A stretch of 64,000 nt of DNA, taken from assembly GCA_028821125.1 (NCBI GenBank), contig JAPPHD010000191.1:34698-98697 (forward strand), given 5' to 3'. Source of the stretch: Gammaproteobacteria bacterium. GTDB taxonomy: Bacteria > Pseudomonadota > Gammaproteobacteria > Pseudomonadales > Azotimanducaceae. Within the stretch, counting starts at the first letter, position 1. The number at the start of each line of letters is the position of its first letter. The translations under genes were made by a program, and so were the position numbers. Below, piece after piece: positions 1-8,279 of the stretch. The notes beneath the pieces were generated by a model that ran no database searches, was not told the origin of the DNA, and was given only the letters and a program-made list of their open reading frames with translations.

Positions 1-103
1 ACTCCGCGCCCGAGCCCGACCACAGCGTAAAGCAGCCCCCGTCACGTCCGACTGGACACCCGCCGTTCAAGGCGAAATCAGACAGTATCGATTGCAAAAT
101 TTA

Positions 104-132
104 TTGACACGGGCAAAATTACAATATTTGAT
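104..132 (+). promoter_or_regulatory. Candidate sigma-70 promoter for the subtilase gene
   Basis: An AT-rich island in otherwise GC-rich DNA carries TTGACA (104-109), then a 17-base spacer and TTTGAT (127-132), a 4/6 match to the -10 consensus. It lies about 140 bases before the subtilase start. The rest of bases 1-273 shows no gene I can support. The -35 match is perfect, the -10 is weak. Confidence 0.3.
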
Positions 133-273
133 GTAATGCATTGCAATTAATGAGTCAAAAAAATCGAGCAGCGAATCAGCGCTTTGATCGTCCTGCCAAT
201 AGCAGTATTCGCAATGGGCAGATGGTTTCCGAAGTCCTGGTGATCTGTGTGGAAAAGCCCGCTTGAGGAGCAG

Positions 274-1491
274 ATGATGGAACCTGAACCAATCCAGGAA
301 TTAACTCCCGAACAGTTCGCGGAGTCTCACTCGATACTTGCCCGCCCGACCGCGACGGGTGCGCAGATACTGGTGTTGAGGGAAGGCTTTGACGACACCG
401 CCGCACTTGTGAACAGCGTATGCGCCGAGTATGGGGAGTACCGGGTCGCATCCGTTGAACCCGGCGCCGAATTGCCCCCGGACATCGGTCCCGTGTACGA
501 CGAGTTGGCCATAGCGGTGATAGACCATCCGGAACCGGGCGTTTCGGTCACCATAGCGGCCACGCTTGCGGCGCTTGACGAGGTCGAGGATCACCTGCCC
601 GAATTCTACGCGTTCGCCGACCAGGCAACCGGATACGTGAATGGTGCTGACACCTGGGGCCGCAAGGCAACGGGCGCCTCGACCTCTACTTACACCGGCG
701 CCGGAATCCGCGTTGCAGTGCTCGACACCGGCATCGACCTGAAACATCCCGAGGTTTCGTCAAAGGTGGTTGCTTCGGCATCGTTCGTACCCGGGGAAGC
801 TGTACAGGACCGGCACGGCCACGGCACCCACTGCGCAGGAACGATTGCCGGCGAGCCGGGCATTACCGGCATTCCGGAATATGGCGTGGCGCCAGGTGTC
901 GACCTGCTGGTTGCAAAAGTGCTGTCGAACAGCGGTTCCGGCAGGCAGCGTGACATCGTCGACGGGATGCGTTGGGCAGTCAGCGAGGGCGCCAACGTGA
1001 TTTCAATGTCACTCGGCCAGCCGGTGCCGGTGGGTGCGCCCCACAACCCCCTCTATGAGCGAATGGCGGCCTATGCGCTGGGCAAAGATTGTCTGGTGGT
1101 CGCGGCGTCCGGCAACGACAGCGCCCGGAGGTTCGGTTACGTGGCTCCGGCACGCGCTCCCGCAGACTCTCCTAGCGCCATGGCGGTAGCGGCGGTCGAC
1201 CAAACACTTACGGTTGCGGATTTTTCCAATGGCGGCATCAACCCCGGCGGCGGTGAACTGGACCTGGCCGCACCAGGCGTGCATGTTCTTTCGATCTGGC
1301 CATTGCCACGCCGGCATCGATCGATCTCCGGAACAAGCATGGCCTGCCCCCACGTCAGCGGGGTTGCCGCTCTTTCGATGGAGGCAACCGGTGATAGCGG
1401 CGCAGCACTTCGGACGCGGTTGAATTCCAATGTGAGGGCACTCCCGGCACCGGCCAGCGACGTGGGTAACGGGCTGGTGCAAGCGCCATAG
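274..1491 (+). CDS. S8 family serine peptidase (subtilase), no evident signal peptide
   Basis: This is a subtilisin-type serine endopeptidase. The triad is visible: Asp151 in VAVLDTGID, His183 in HGHGTHCAG, Ser355 in SGTSMACPHVSG, with the oxyanion Asn281 in AASGND. About 130 residues precede the catalytic domain and may be a diverged propeptide. I start at ATG 274 (or the adjacent ATG 277) because GAGGAG lies at 265-270; a GTG at 247 is also in frame. No hydrophobic signal peptide is seen at any of these starts, so the enzyme may be cytoplasmic or exported by another route. The next gene encodes a small protein shaped like an S8 propeptide inhibitor, which suggests activity control in trans (inference). 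The family call is secure; the substrate is unknown. Confidence 0.93.
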   Translation: MMEPEPIQELTPEQFAESHSILARPTATGAQILVLREGFDDTAALVNSVCAEYGEYRVASVEPGAELPPDIGPVYDELAIAVIDHPEPGVSVTIAATLAALDEVEDHLPEFYAFADQATGYVNGADTWGRKATGASTSTYTGAGIRVAVLDTGIDLKHPEVSSKVVASASFVPGEAVQDRHGHGTHCAGTIAGEPGITGIPEYGVAPGVDLLVAKVLSNSGSGRQRDIVDGMRWAVSEGANVISMSLGQPVPVGAPHNPLYERMAAYALGKDCLVVAASGNDSARRFGYVAPARAPADSPSAMAVAAVDQTLTVADFSNGGINPGGGELDLAAPGVHVLSIWPLPRRHRSISGTSMACPHVSGVAALSMEATGDSGAALRTRLNSNVRALPAPASDVGNGLVQAP

Positions 1492-1594
1492 AATCGCATC
1501 TGTCGGGCTGTTGACGAGCGGCCGTTCAAGCCGATATCGTCGTAAAATCAGCCAATAGCGGTTGTTCTACCCGATGATGAGGGAGGCAACACAG

Positions 1595-1834
1595 ATGAGC
1601 AAACGGACATTCGTCGTCCTCGCGGAAGATGATCCGGAGATTTTCGATTCACTTTGCGAACGTATCGAGGATCACGGATTCGAGATTGAGACAACCGTAG
1701 AGGCCGTGGGCATGTTGGTCGGCTCCATGGAGATTGGGCAGGTGGACGAGATCAGACACCTCAGCGGCGTTGCAAGCGTTACCGAGGAAATGACCGCCCA
1801 CATTCCCGCCCCGGATAGCGACGGCCCGTTCTAA
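1595..1834 (+). CDS. Small stand-alone peptidase-inhibitor-I9-like protein
   Basis: This 79-residue acidic protein has the size and predicted order of an I9/propeptide fold: strand (RTFVVLAED), helix (IFDSLCERIEDHG), a pair of strands (FEIETTVEAVGMLVGSM), helix (VDEIRHLSG), strand (VASVTEEMT). The ending, in which a helix leads into GVASVTEE, resembles the GVAxVE ending of subtilase propeptides. The start at ATG 1595 is set by AGGGAGG at 1580-1586; a TTG at 1562 extends the frame without support. It lies about 100 bases after the S8 peptidase on the same strand, so a dedicated inhibitor, chaperone or immunity role is plausible. The fold call rests on pattern only. No signal peptide is seen, matching its neighbour. 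Confidence 0.6.
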   Translation: MSKRTFVVLAEDDPEIFDSLCERIEDHGFEIETTVEAVGMLVGSMEIGQVDEIRHLSGVASVTEEMTAHIPAPDSDGPF

Positions 1835-1936
1835 CCCGACAGGATGAGACACTCCGGGCACCTGGGAAAACCGCACGGCGGTTCCTTGGGGCGAGCCTGA
1901 CGGGCTGCCCGCTTTGCGCTTCAACATTCAACGTTG

Positions 1937-3226
1937 TCATTCCAGTTTGGACGGCCCCTGCCGTTTCAATTCAACACCGAATCCCCGGCCCACGTCGATG
2001 GCACCATCGCCGAATTTCTTCCTTACAGCATCCATCACGGTTTCGATCATGCGGTCACCCGACCCGGCGTCACCGAACAGATCATCCTGAACGGTTTCTT
2101 CCGCCGCCGCCAGGCGCTGCGCCGCGACGCCGATCAGCCGGAAAGTCCGCCCGTCGGTCTGCCCGGCGAGCAACGGTTCGGCCGCATTGAAAAGGCCCTC
2201 CGCGGATTGGGTCGATCGCCGCAGCCGAACGTTCCGGGTGACGATGCGGAAATCCGCGGTCTTCAGCTTCAGCGCAACGCCCTCCCCCGCCACGCCCGCC
2301 TTTTTCATACGACGCGCCACCGTTTCGCAAAGACGCCACAGGATTGGCCTCAACTCGCTGAAGTTCGACAAGTCGCGGTCAAGGGTTATCTCTGAAGACA
2401 GGCTCTTGGCATCACCCCCGGGTTCGACAGCACGGCCGTCCTCACCGCGGGAACACATCGACAGCCGGCGGCCGATCTTTCCGTAACGGGCAACAAGCTC
2501 GGCTTCGTCGATCTGCGCCAGTTCACCGATGGTCGTGATGCCATCGCGGGCGAGCCGTTCAACCATGGCCTTGCCGACGCCCCACAGCAGACCTACCGGC
2601 CTTTTCGCCAGAAACGAACGGGCCTCGGCCCGGCCGATCACGCTGAAGCCGCGGGGCTTGTCCAGGTCCGAGGCGATCTTGGCAAGGAACTTGTTGTAGC
2701 TGAGCCCGATGGAAACCGTAATGGAAAGTTCGTCCTCGATTCTGCGCGCGAGCCCGGCCAGGGTCTCCGCCGCGCTCGCGCGATGCAGCGACCTCGTGCC
2801 GGACAGGTCCATGAACGCCTCGTCGATGGAAAGTGGCTCCACCAGAGGCGTCAGATTCAGCATCATCGCGCGAACCTCCCGGCCTACCGCCACATATTTC
2901 TTCATGTCCGGCTTGATGAGAGTGGCATGGGGGCACGCCCGCAACGCCTGAAACATCGGCATGGCCGAGTGCACGCCATAGGTGCGGGCTATGTAACAGC
3001 AGGCCGCCACAACGCCCCGGTGGCGGCCGCCCACGATTACCGGCACGTCGCGCAGTTCCGGCCGGTCGCGTTTTTCTATCGCGGCGTAGAAGGCGTCGCA
3101 GTCGAGATGGGCGATTTCCAGGTCGTGCAATTCCTCGTGCCGCGCCATACGGCCGGCGCCGCAGGCCGGGCAGGTTTCTGCATCAGGGGGCGGCCGGTGG
3201 CCGCATTCTCGGCACAGGGTTTGCAC
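1937..3226 (-). CDS. dinB: DNA polymerase IV (Y-family) with N-terminal zinc ribbon
   Basis: This is an error-prone translesion polymerase of 429 residues. A CxxC...CxxC zinc-ribbon-like extension (Cys5, Cys8, Cys19, Cys22) precedes the palm. The metal-binding motif is HLDCDAFYAAIE (Asp42), and the second carboxylate motif is LSIDEAFMDL near residue 135. The little-finger domain follows and the tail is basic, ending RQGPSKLE. The E. coli enzyme is about 350 residues, so the N-terminal extension accounts for much of the extra length. Zinc-ribbon DinB variants are known mainly from alphaproteobacteria. The gene is convergent with the subtilase/inhibitor pair. No LexA box is recognised upstream. 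Confidence 0.95.
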   Translation of the reverse strand: MQTLCRECGHRPPPDAETCPACGAGRMARHEELHDLEIAHLDCDAFYAAIEKRDRPELRDVPVIVGGRHRGVVAACCYIARTYGVHSAMPMFQALRACPHATLIKPDMKKYVAVGREVRAMMLNLTPLVEPLSIDEAFMDLSGTRSLHRASAAETLAGLARRIEDELSITVSIGLSYNKFLAKIASDLDKPRGFSVIGRAEARSFLAKRPVGLLWGVGKAMVERLARDGITTIGELAQIDEAELVARYGKIGRRLSMCSRGEDGRAVEPGGDAKSLSSEITLDRDLSNFSELRPILWRLCETVARRMKKAGVAGEGVALKLKTADFRIVTRNVRLRRSTQSAEGLFNAAEPLLAGQTDGRTFRLIGVAAQRLAAAEETVQDDLFGDAGSGDRMIETVMDAVRKKFGDGAIDVGRGFGVELKRQGPSKLE

Positions 3227-3342
3227 AACGGAGGCATCATGCCAGATCGGAAGAACCGATACGCTGGTCTCCTCTCCTGCGCACTTCGGGCACGGCGTCG
3301 GGGTAGTGCTTGCCGATTACGTCGGGACGAACTGCCGCCGGC

Positions 3343-5019
3343 TCAGGTTGCGAAGAACGCCAGCACTGCGTCGACCAACTTGTCCCGGTCGCCTTGCGGC
3401 AGGTCGGCGACCTTGCAATTGGGAATACTCAACGCTGCTGCGCGGCGGCTCGCCCGCGACGACGGGCTTCCCAGCAGGATCGGGCACCAGACACCGGGCA
3501 GCCTCTGTTCCACCGGATATTCGAAGTGTGCTGCGAAGATGGCGCTGTAGCGATCCTTGCACTTGAGCAGGTCGAGCGTGCGCTGATGGACGACGTCAGG
3601 GCCGATGTCCGGCTCACGAGACCGAATGATGTTCGGGATTCTTTTCTCGAACCAGGGTGTGTAGAACTCCTGGTCGCGGATGAAATTCCAGGCCTGGATC
3701 AGATGACCTCCAAATTCGTCAATAACGATCTCGGGTGCAAACCGCTCCAGATAAACCTGCCTGGTCGCGTCATCCAGGTAGATCAGGTTCGGGATCGCCA
3801 GATGCTTGACCAGATCGGGTTGCCGGAAGGCGAGTTCGACGCCCACGGTTCCGCCTCCCCAATCACCGAAGAAATCGACTTTCGAGTAGCCCAGTTGCCG
3901 AATCGCCTGGGCCAGGAATTCCGCCTGGCGCTCCACAAGCGGCTCGTCGTTTTCGATCAGGGCTTCGGACTCGCCGTTGCCGGGCAGATCGATTGCGACG
4001 ACCGGACGGCGGCCGATGCAGCGCCGCATCAGAGGTTCGCACTGAAAGCTCGAGCCTGTCGATGCGTGCTGGAACACGATCGGCCGCCCGCCCGCATCGG
4101 TATTGCGGCGTGCGTACAGATACCCGCCATCCACCGGGATCATCTCGGCCCGGATGCGCTCCTTGATCGCGCGGGTCGCTGCGACCGGCGGCGCCCTGTG
4201 CCCCGGATTGTCCCGCAGCAACCGCTCCAACAGGTCTTCGCTGTCCGCGTGGGTTTCGGGCTCGTGCACCTGCACGGACGGCGCTGGAGTGGGCATGCGC
4301 GCCATGCCCGCATGAAGCATGTCTTCCTTCGAGGTCATCACCACCGCCGGCGCACTGGCCTGTTGCACGGCTTCGCCCGCGTTGAACGCGAAAGCGGCAC
4401 GATAGGGAGCGCGGTAGTGATCGCCCGCCCTGAGGATCTCCATCACGCGCCCGTGCAGATACTCGGGATCCGGCATGTCGCATTCCAGGCGCGAGGCAAG
4501 ATCGGTACGAAACCAGGGAAAGAACAGGTACTGGCCACGCATGCGCGACCAGATCCAGGTGAGATGACTGCCGCTCCAGTCCACCGGCAGTTTCGCGAAA
4601 TAGTTCGCGAGAATGTCATCGATATCGGCCGGTTCCATGTGCAGGTAACCGTTCGTAATCGTCATGACGACGCGGTCCGGGTGACGCCGCGCCAACTCCA
4701 GCGCGCAAAGGCCGCCGGTGTGATATCCATAGACCGGCGCCCGCTCGATGCCCAACTCGTCGAACAGGGCCACGAGAGCGTCGGCGAAGTCGGCCATTGC
4801 CGGCTCCTCGATCGGCAACGGGTCAGACAGGCCGTTGCCGGGCGTGTCCGGCGCGAACACCGTGTGATTCTTCGCCAGGCGCCGGATCAGCGGCACGTAT
4901 TCGGTGGACGAGTTGGGCGATTGATGCAGCAGGAACACCGCAGGGCCATCGCCGGCCCGGCGGTAGTGAACCTGGCGTTGGCCGACGGTAGCGAAGTGGC
5001 GTGAGATCGGGAAGTTCAT
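3343..5019 (-). CDS. Tandem alpha/beta-hydrolase fusion with non-serine nucleophile positions
   Basis: The 558 residues contain two alpha/beta-hydrolase domains. The first (about 1-275) has an oxyanion-loop motif LLHQSPNSS and the strand-loop PDTPGNGLSD, but the nucleophile elbow reads GYHTGG with His100 where Ser is usual. The second (about 290-558) has FQHASTGSS, DLPGNGES and the elbow FFGDWGGG, with Asp386-Trp387 as in haloalkane dehalogenases and epoxide hydrolases. Neither domain therefore has a serine-hydrolase nucleophile; the first may be non-catalytic or use unusual chemistry. It lies downstream of a CoA-transferase and a GntR regulator on the same strand, which suggests catabolism of a small acid or halogenated or epoxide compound. 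The substrate is unknown. It starts at ATG 5019. Confidence 0.85.
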   Translation of the reverse strand: MNFPISRHFATVGQRQVHYRRAGDGPAVFLLHQSPNSSTEYVPLIRRLAKNHTVFAPDTPGNGLSDPLPIEEPAMADFADALVALFDELGIERAPVYGYHTGGLCALELARRHPDRVVMTITNGYLHMEPADIDDILANYFAKLPVDWSGSHLTWIWSRMRGQYLFFPWFRTDLASRLECDMPDPEYLHGRVMEILRAGDHYRAPYRAAFAFNAGEAVQQASAPAVVMTSKEDMLHAGMARMPTPAPSVQVHEPETHADSEDLLERLLRDNPGHRAPPVAATRAIKERIRAEMIPVDGGYLYARRNTDAGGRPIVFQHASTGSSFQCEPLMRRCIGRRPVVAIDLPGNGESEALIENDEPLVERQAEFLAQAIRQLGYSKVDFFGDWGGGTVGVELAFRQPDLVKHLAIPNLIYLDDATRQVYLERFAPEIVIDEFGGHLIQAWNFIRDQEFYTPWFEKRIPNIIRSREPDIGPDVVHQRTLDLLKCKDRYSAIFAAHFEYPVEQRLPGVWCPILLGSPSSRASRRAAALSIPNCKVADLPQGDRDKLVDAVLAFFAT

Positions 5020-5139
5020 CGATGGCCGATTCGCGTTACACGATGTTCATGGTAACGGTCAGAGCAGATCCGATGCTTCCCGATCCGGAACCGCTGGAAA
5101 TCCGCGAAGGACCCCGATTGGCCGACAAGCGGTGACTGG

Positions 5140-6348
5140 TCAGATGATGCCCGCATCGCGCAGGGCGCTCACCTTCTCCTCGCTGTAGTTCAGCAACCCG
5201 CGATAGACGTCCTCGTTGTGCTCGCCCAGCTCGGCGCCGCACCAGCGCACCGAGCCGGGCGTGGAGGAGAGCTTCGGGCAGACATTCTGCATGGCCAGCT
5301 CCCCGAAGCTTGGATGTGCGACCTTGATGATCGCTTCGCGCGCCTTGAAGTGGGCGTCTTGGAGCATGTCCGGCGCCGTGTAGATTTTTCCATTCGGTAC
5401 CCCGTGCCGGTTGAGCAGCTCGCCGAGTGCATCCGATGAGAGCGTGGCCGTCCAGCCCCCGATCAGGTCGTCAAGCTCCGTCTGGTGTCTGCCCCTGGAG
5501 TTGTGATCCATGTAGCGTGTATCCGCTGCAAGTTCGGGGCGTTCCATGGCCTCGGCCAGGCGAGCGAAGACGGTATCCTGGTTGGCGGCGATGAGATGCT
5601 CGCCGTCGCTGGTGGGATAGACGTTGGAAGGCGCGACATTGGGCAGAATCGCCCCCGTCCGCTCGCGGATGAAACCCGTTTGATCGAACTCCGTAATCAG
5701 CGATTCCATGACGTTGAGTACGGCTTCATAGAGGGCGGAGTCAACCACCTGTCCCCGGCCCGTCGATTGCCGTGCATGCAACGCGCACAGTGCGCCCACG
5801 CAGGAGAAACTCGCGGTGAGCGTGTCGCCGATGCTGATGCCCATGCGGCTCGGCGGCCGGTCCGGGCTGCCGACGACGTAACGCAGCCCGCCCATGGCTT
5901 CGCCGATCGCTCCGTAGCCGGCCCGGTACGCATACGGGCCGGTCTGGCCAAAACCCGTTGCCCTTATGAGAATCAGGCCGGGATTGACTTCCTTCAGCAC
6001 CTCGTAGCCGAGGTTCCATTTCTCCAGCGTTCCGGGGCGGAAGTTCTCGATGAGGAAGTCGGATTGTGCAACCAGGTCCTTGATGATCTCCTGGCCCGCC
6101 GTCTCACGCGCATTGACGGTTATGCATTTCTTGTTGCGCGCCACCACCGGCCACCAGAGCGACTCACCGCCCGATTTCTCGCGCCCCCACTCGCGCATCG
6201 GGTCGCCGCGTCCGGGCTGTTCGATCTTGATAACCTCGGCGCCGAAGTCGCCGAGAAGCTGGCCGCAGAAAGGGCCCGCGATCAACTGACCCATCTCGAG
6301 GGCGCGCAACCCGTCGAGCGGGCCGGTATTGTCGGGTGGAGGCGCCAT
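5140..6348 (-). CDS. Class III CoA-transferase (CaiB/BaiF family)
   Basis: This 402-residue protein transfers CoA between carboxylic acids. The N-terminus has the family signature GLRALEMGQLIAGPFCGQLL followed by FGAEVIKIEQPGRGDPMR. The probable catalytic Asp is in GISIGDTLTASF, and RGQVVDSALYEAVL follows as in CaiB and formyl-CoA transferase. Length matches the family (about 400). It lies downstream of the GntR regulator, and a TTGTATACAA palindrome sits 43 bases before its start, so repression by that regulator with release by a substrate or CoA-ester is the natural model. The next gene in the same direction is the tandem hydrolase, 120 bases away. The acid used cannot be read from sequence. 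Confidence 0.93.
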   Translation of the reverse strand: MAPPPDNTGPLDGLRALEMGQLIAGPFCGQLLGDFGAEVIKIEQPGRGDPMREWGREKSGGESLWWPVVARNKKCITVNARETAGQEIIKDLVAQSDFLIENFRPGTLEKWNLGYEVLKEVNPGLILIRATGFGQTGPYAYRAGYGAIGEAMGGLRYVVGSPDRPPSRMGISIGDTLTASFSCVGALCALHARQSTGRGQVVDSALYEAVLNVMESLITEFDQTGFIRERTGAILPNVAPSNVYPTSDGEHLIAANQDTVFARLAEAMERPELAADTRYMDHNSRGRHQTELDDLIGGWTATLSSDALGELLNRHGVPNGKIYTAPDMLQDAHFKAREAIIKVAHPSFGELAMQNVCPKLSSTPGSVRWCGAELGEHNEDVYRGLLNYSEEKVSALRDAGII

Positions 6349-6390
6349 AGTCCTGATCCTGCTCCTGAGCAGCGTGTTTCGGGATTCCGA

Positions 6391-6400
6391 TTGTATACAA
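6391..6400. promoter_or_regulatory. GntR-type operator palindrome upstream of the CoA-transferase
   Basis: A perfect 10-base palindrome, TTGTATACAA, lies in the 76-base gap between the GntR gene end and the CoA-transferase start. The same ten bases recur at 7087-7096 in front of the GntR gene. The core TGTATACA is typical of FCD-subfamily GntR operators. Confidence 0.75.
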
Positions 6401-6424
6401 CTAGCGGTTTGGTAGGGACAGGGG

Positions 6425-7057
6425 CTAGAAGCGTTCGCGACAGATTCGATGTGCGGCGCGCAGGTGCGATGCCATGACGTTGCGTGCCCACTCCGGATCC
6501 CTCGCGCGGCAAGCCGCGACGAGTTCCTCGTGATGGCGATTGCTTCGCTTCAGGTCCTCATCGGCGTAATGCTTGAGTGTCTGCACCATTATCGGCGTGT
6601 AGAGCAGCGCGGGCACCAGGATGAGCAGCCTTTCGCTCTGTGCCGCGTCCAGCAACGTACGGTGAAAGCGATTGTTTGCCTCGAGGACGGCATCGTAGTC
6701 CATGGGCGCCTGCAAGCTCCGGTCGATGTCGCTCACACATTGTTCGAGGCAGGCGATCTGTTCTTCGTCAATGCGTACCGCGGCCCGCTCTGCCGCATAC
6801 CCCTCGAGAAGCACACGCAGGTTGAATATGTCGTCCACGGCGTCTGCGGACCAGTTGGCGACGTAGGCGCCCCGGTTGGGCAGGAACGTCACCATGTGCT
6901 CCGACTCGAGCCGGCGCAGCGCTTCGCGGACCGGCGTGCGGCTTACCCCCGTCACTTCGGCGATCTTTTGCTCCGGGAGGTGATCGCCCGAGGCGAAACG
7001 CCCGGTCAGGATTTCGTCCCGGATGAGTTCATAGGCTCTCTCGTTAGCATTGCTCAT
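6425..7057 (-). CDS. GntR family transcriptional regulator, FCD subfamily
   Basis: This 210-residue regulator has an N-terminal winged helix-turn-helix (about 5-70), with LPEQKIAEVTGVSRTPVREALRRLESE as the recognition region (read in two parts: residues 27-40, then 41-53). An all-helical FCD ligand domain follows; its metal or ligand residues appear as FNLRVLLEGYAAERAA, NNRFHRTLLDAA and NRHHEELVAA. FCD regulators usually bind organic acids. It sits upstream of the CoA-transferase on the same strand. The palindrome TTGTATACAA occurs 30 bases before its own start and again before the CoA-transferase, so autorepression plus control of the downstream pathway is likely. The start is ATG 7057, which the operator position supports. 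Confidence 0.93.
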   Translation of the reverse strand: MSNANERAYELIRDEILTGRFASGDHLPEQKIAEVTGVSRTPVREALRRLESEHMVTFLPNRGAYVANWSADAVDDIFNLRVLLEGYAAERAAVRIDEEQIACLEQCVSDIDRSLQAPMDYDAVLEANNRFHRTLLDAAQSERLLILVPALLYTPIMVQTLKHYADEDLKRSNRHHEELVAACRARDPEWARNVMASHLRAAHRICRERF

Positions 7058-7086
7058 GAGCTTTTTCGCCTGTTACAAGCCCGCTG

Positions 7087-7096
7087 TTGTATACAA
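7087..7096. promoter_or_regulatory. GntR-type operator palindrome upstream of the regulator gene
   Basis: A second perfect TTGTATACAA lies 30 bases before the GntR start codon. It is identical to the copy at 6391-6400. Two identical copies in front of two adjacent genes make chance unlikely. Confidence 0.75.
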
Positions 7097-7267
7097 ACCT
7101 GCCGAATCCCTGGCCGGGTCGGATGGAACATCCAAAGTTACTCCGAGATGGTAAAACAAATTGTTTCATCATTGCGGCACTCAAACTTTCAGCCGCGGAT
7201 GCCGGGAAGGGTGCACCGCTACTTCCACCGCCACGTCGGGCGCGGGGTCGGAAGCAACGCTTGCCGA

Positions 7268-8275
7268 TTATTTCGGGATGAACTTCTGCACCTGACCGGT
7301 CAGTTGCGCCTGGAATACACCTCCGGATCGGGAAACGGTAACCCCGTGGCCTCCGGTTTCCACAGCCAGCCTTGTAACGACCGCGCCGTCGAGATCGCGC
7401 AGAACGCCGCCGGTCCAGATTTTCCGGTCACGGGTCATGAACAGGGCAGAGACGGGACCCACCGCCGGCCACTGGGCCAGAAACGCGCCATTGGCATCGA
7501 ATACCTGGATCCTCCGGTTATCCCGGTCTGTCACGTACACGCGCCCCCGGGCATCGATCACCAGGTTGTGGGGGAGCCCGAACTCTCCCGGACCCGTTCC
7601 CCGGGAACCCCACTCCAGCAGGTAGTCCCCATCGCCCGAAAACTTGACGATCCGGGCATTCCCGTAGCCGTCGCTGACGTAGATCTCGCCGCCGGGCGCA
7701 AAGGCGACGTCGGTAGGAAGATTGAATCGGGCCCGTCCCGTTCCCGAAACGCCCTTTTCGCCGAGCCGCATAAGCACGCGGCCCTCTTCGTTCATTTTGT
7801 AGACGACATGACCGCCCGCATCCACCACCCAGATGTGACCCCGCGGGCCAACCCGAATCGAGTGGGCGCCGCACGAATGGCAGCCGGCCGGCCCGTATAC
7901 GGCCGCGTAACCGGACGCCCCGGAAGCACGATGTTCCGGCGCGACCAGCGTCACCTTGCCCTCGCTAATCAGGCCGTTGCCCCAGGCTCGCTGAAAGTTG
8001 CCCGCGGGGTCGAATTCCATGATGGGGTCGGCGCCCCGGTGCAGCAGGAGAATGTTGCCGCCGGCGGTGGTCGCAACGCCAACGACTTCACCCCAGTGCC
8101 AGCGTGAGGGCGAGCCGACCGCGGTCCGCGCCGGTTCCGGCCAGGCCACCTCGTCATACGCCTGCCGACAATGCCCGGATACTGCGCCAACCAGCAGAAA
8201 TGCAGGTAGAACCAGGCGGGCAAACGCCGCTCTTCCGCAGCGCCGGAGGGCATCCGGAAAACGACGCCACTCCAA
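7268..8275 (-). CDS. Secreted NHL-repeat beta-propeller protein
   Basis: The 335-residue product carries an N-terminal secretion signal (hydrophobic run LVLPAFLLVGAVSG) and then NHL/6-bladed propeller repeats. Visible blades include SIRVGPRGHIWVVDAGGHVV, DVAFAPGGEIYVSDGYGNA and NLVIDARGRVYVTDRDNRR. I choose TTG 8275 as start: it lies 5 bases after the stop of the lipoprotein gene at 8280, GAGG precedes it, and the signal peptide then begins about 20 residues in. An ATG at 8449 would place 58 extra residues over the upstream gene. Tight spacing implies translational coupling with the lipoprotein gene. NHL propellers bind partners or ligands; no catalytic motif is evident. Confidence 0.8.
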   Translation of the reverse strand: MEWRRFPDALRRCGRAAFARLVLPAFLLVGAVSGHCRQAYDEVAWPEPARTAVGSPSRWHWGEVVGVATTAGGNILLLHRGADPIMEFDPAGNFQRAWGNGLISEGKVTLVAPEHRASGASGYAAVYGPAGCHSCGAHSIRVGPRGHIWVVDAGGHVVYKMNEEGRVLMRLGEKGVSGTGRARFNLPTDVAFAPGGEIYVSDGYGNARIVKFSGDGDYLLEWGSRGTGPGEFGLPHNLVIDARGRVYVTDRDNRRIQVFDANGAFLAQWPAVGPVSALFMTRDRKIWTGGVLRDLDGAVVTRLAVETGGHGVTVSRSGGVFQAQLTGQVQKFIPK

Positions 8276-8279
8276 TGGC

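Noticed and set aside
1869..1883. AACCGC/GCGGTT stem after the inhibitor gene as a terminator
   Set aside because: Only six base pairs and no T run; too weak to call.
3310..5004. 564-codon plus-strand open frame opposite the tandem hydrolase
   Set aside because: Shadow frame; the minus strand shows conserved hydrolase motifs.
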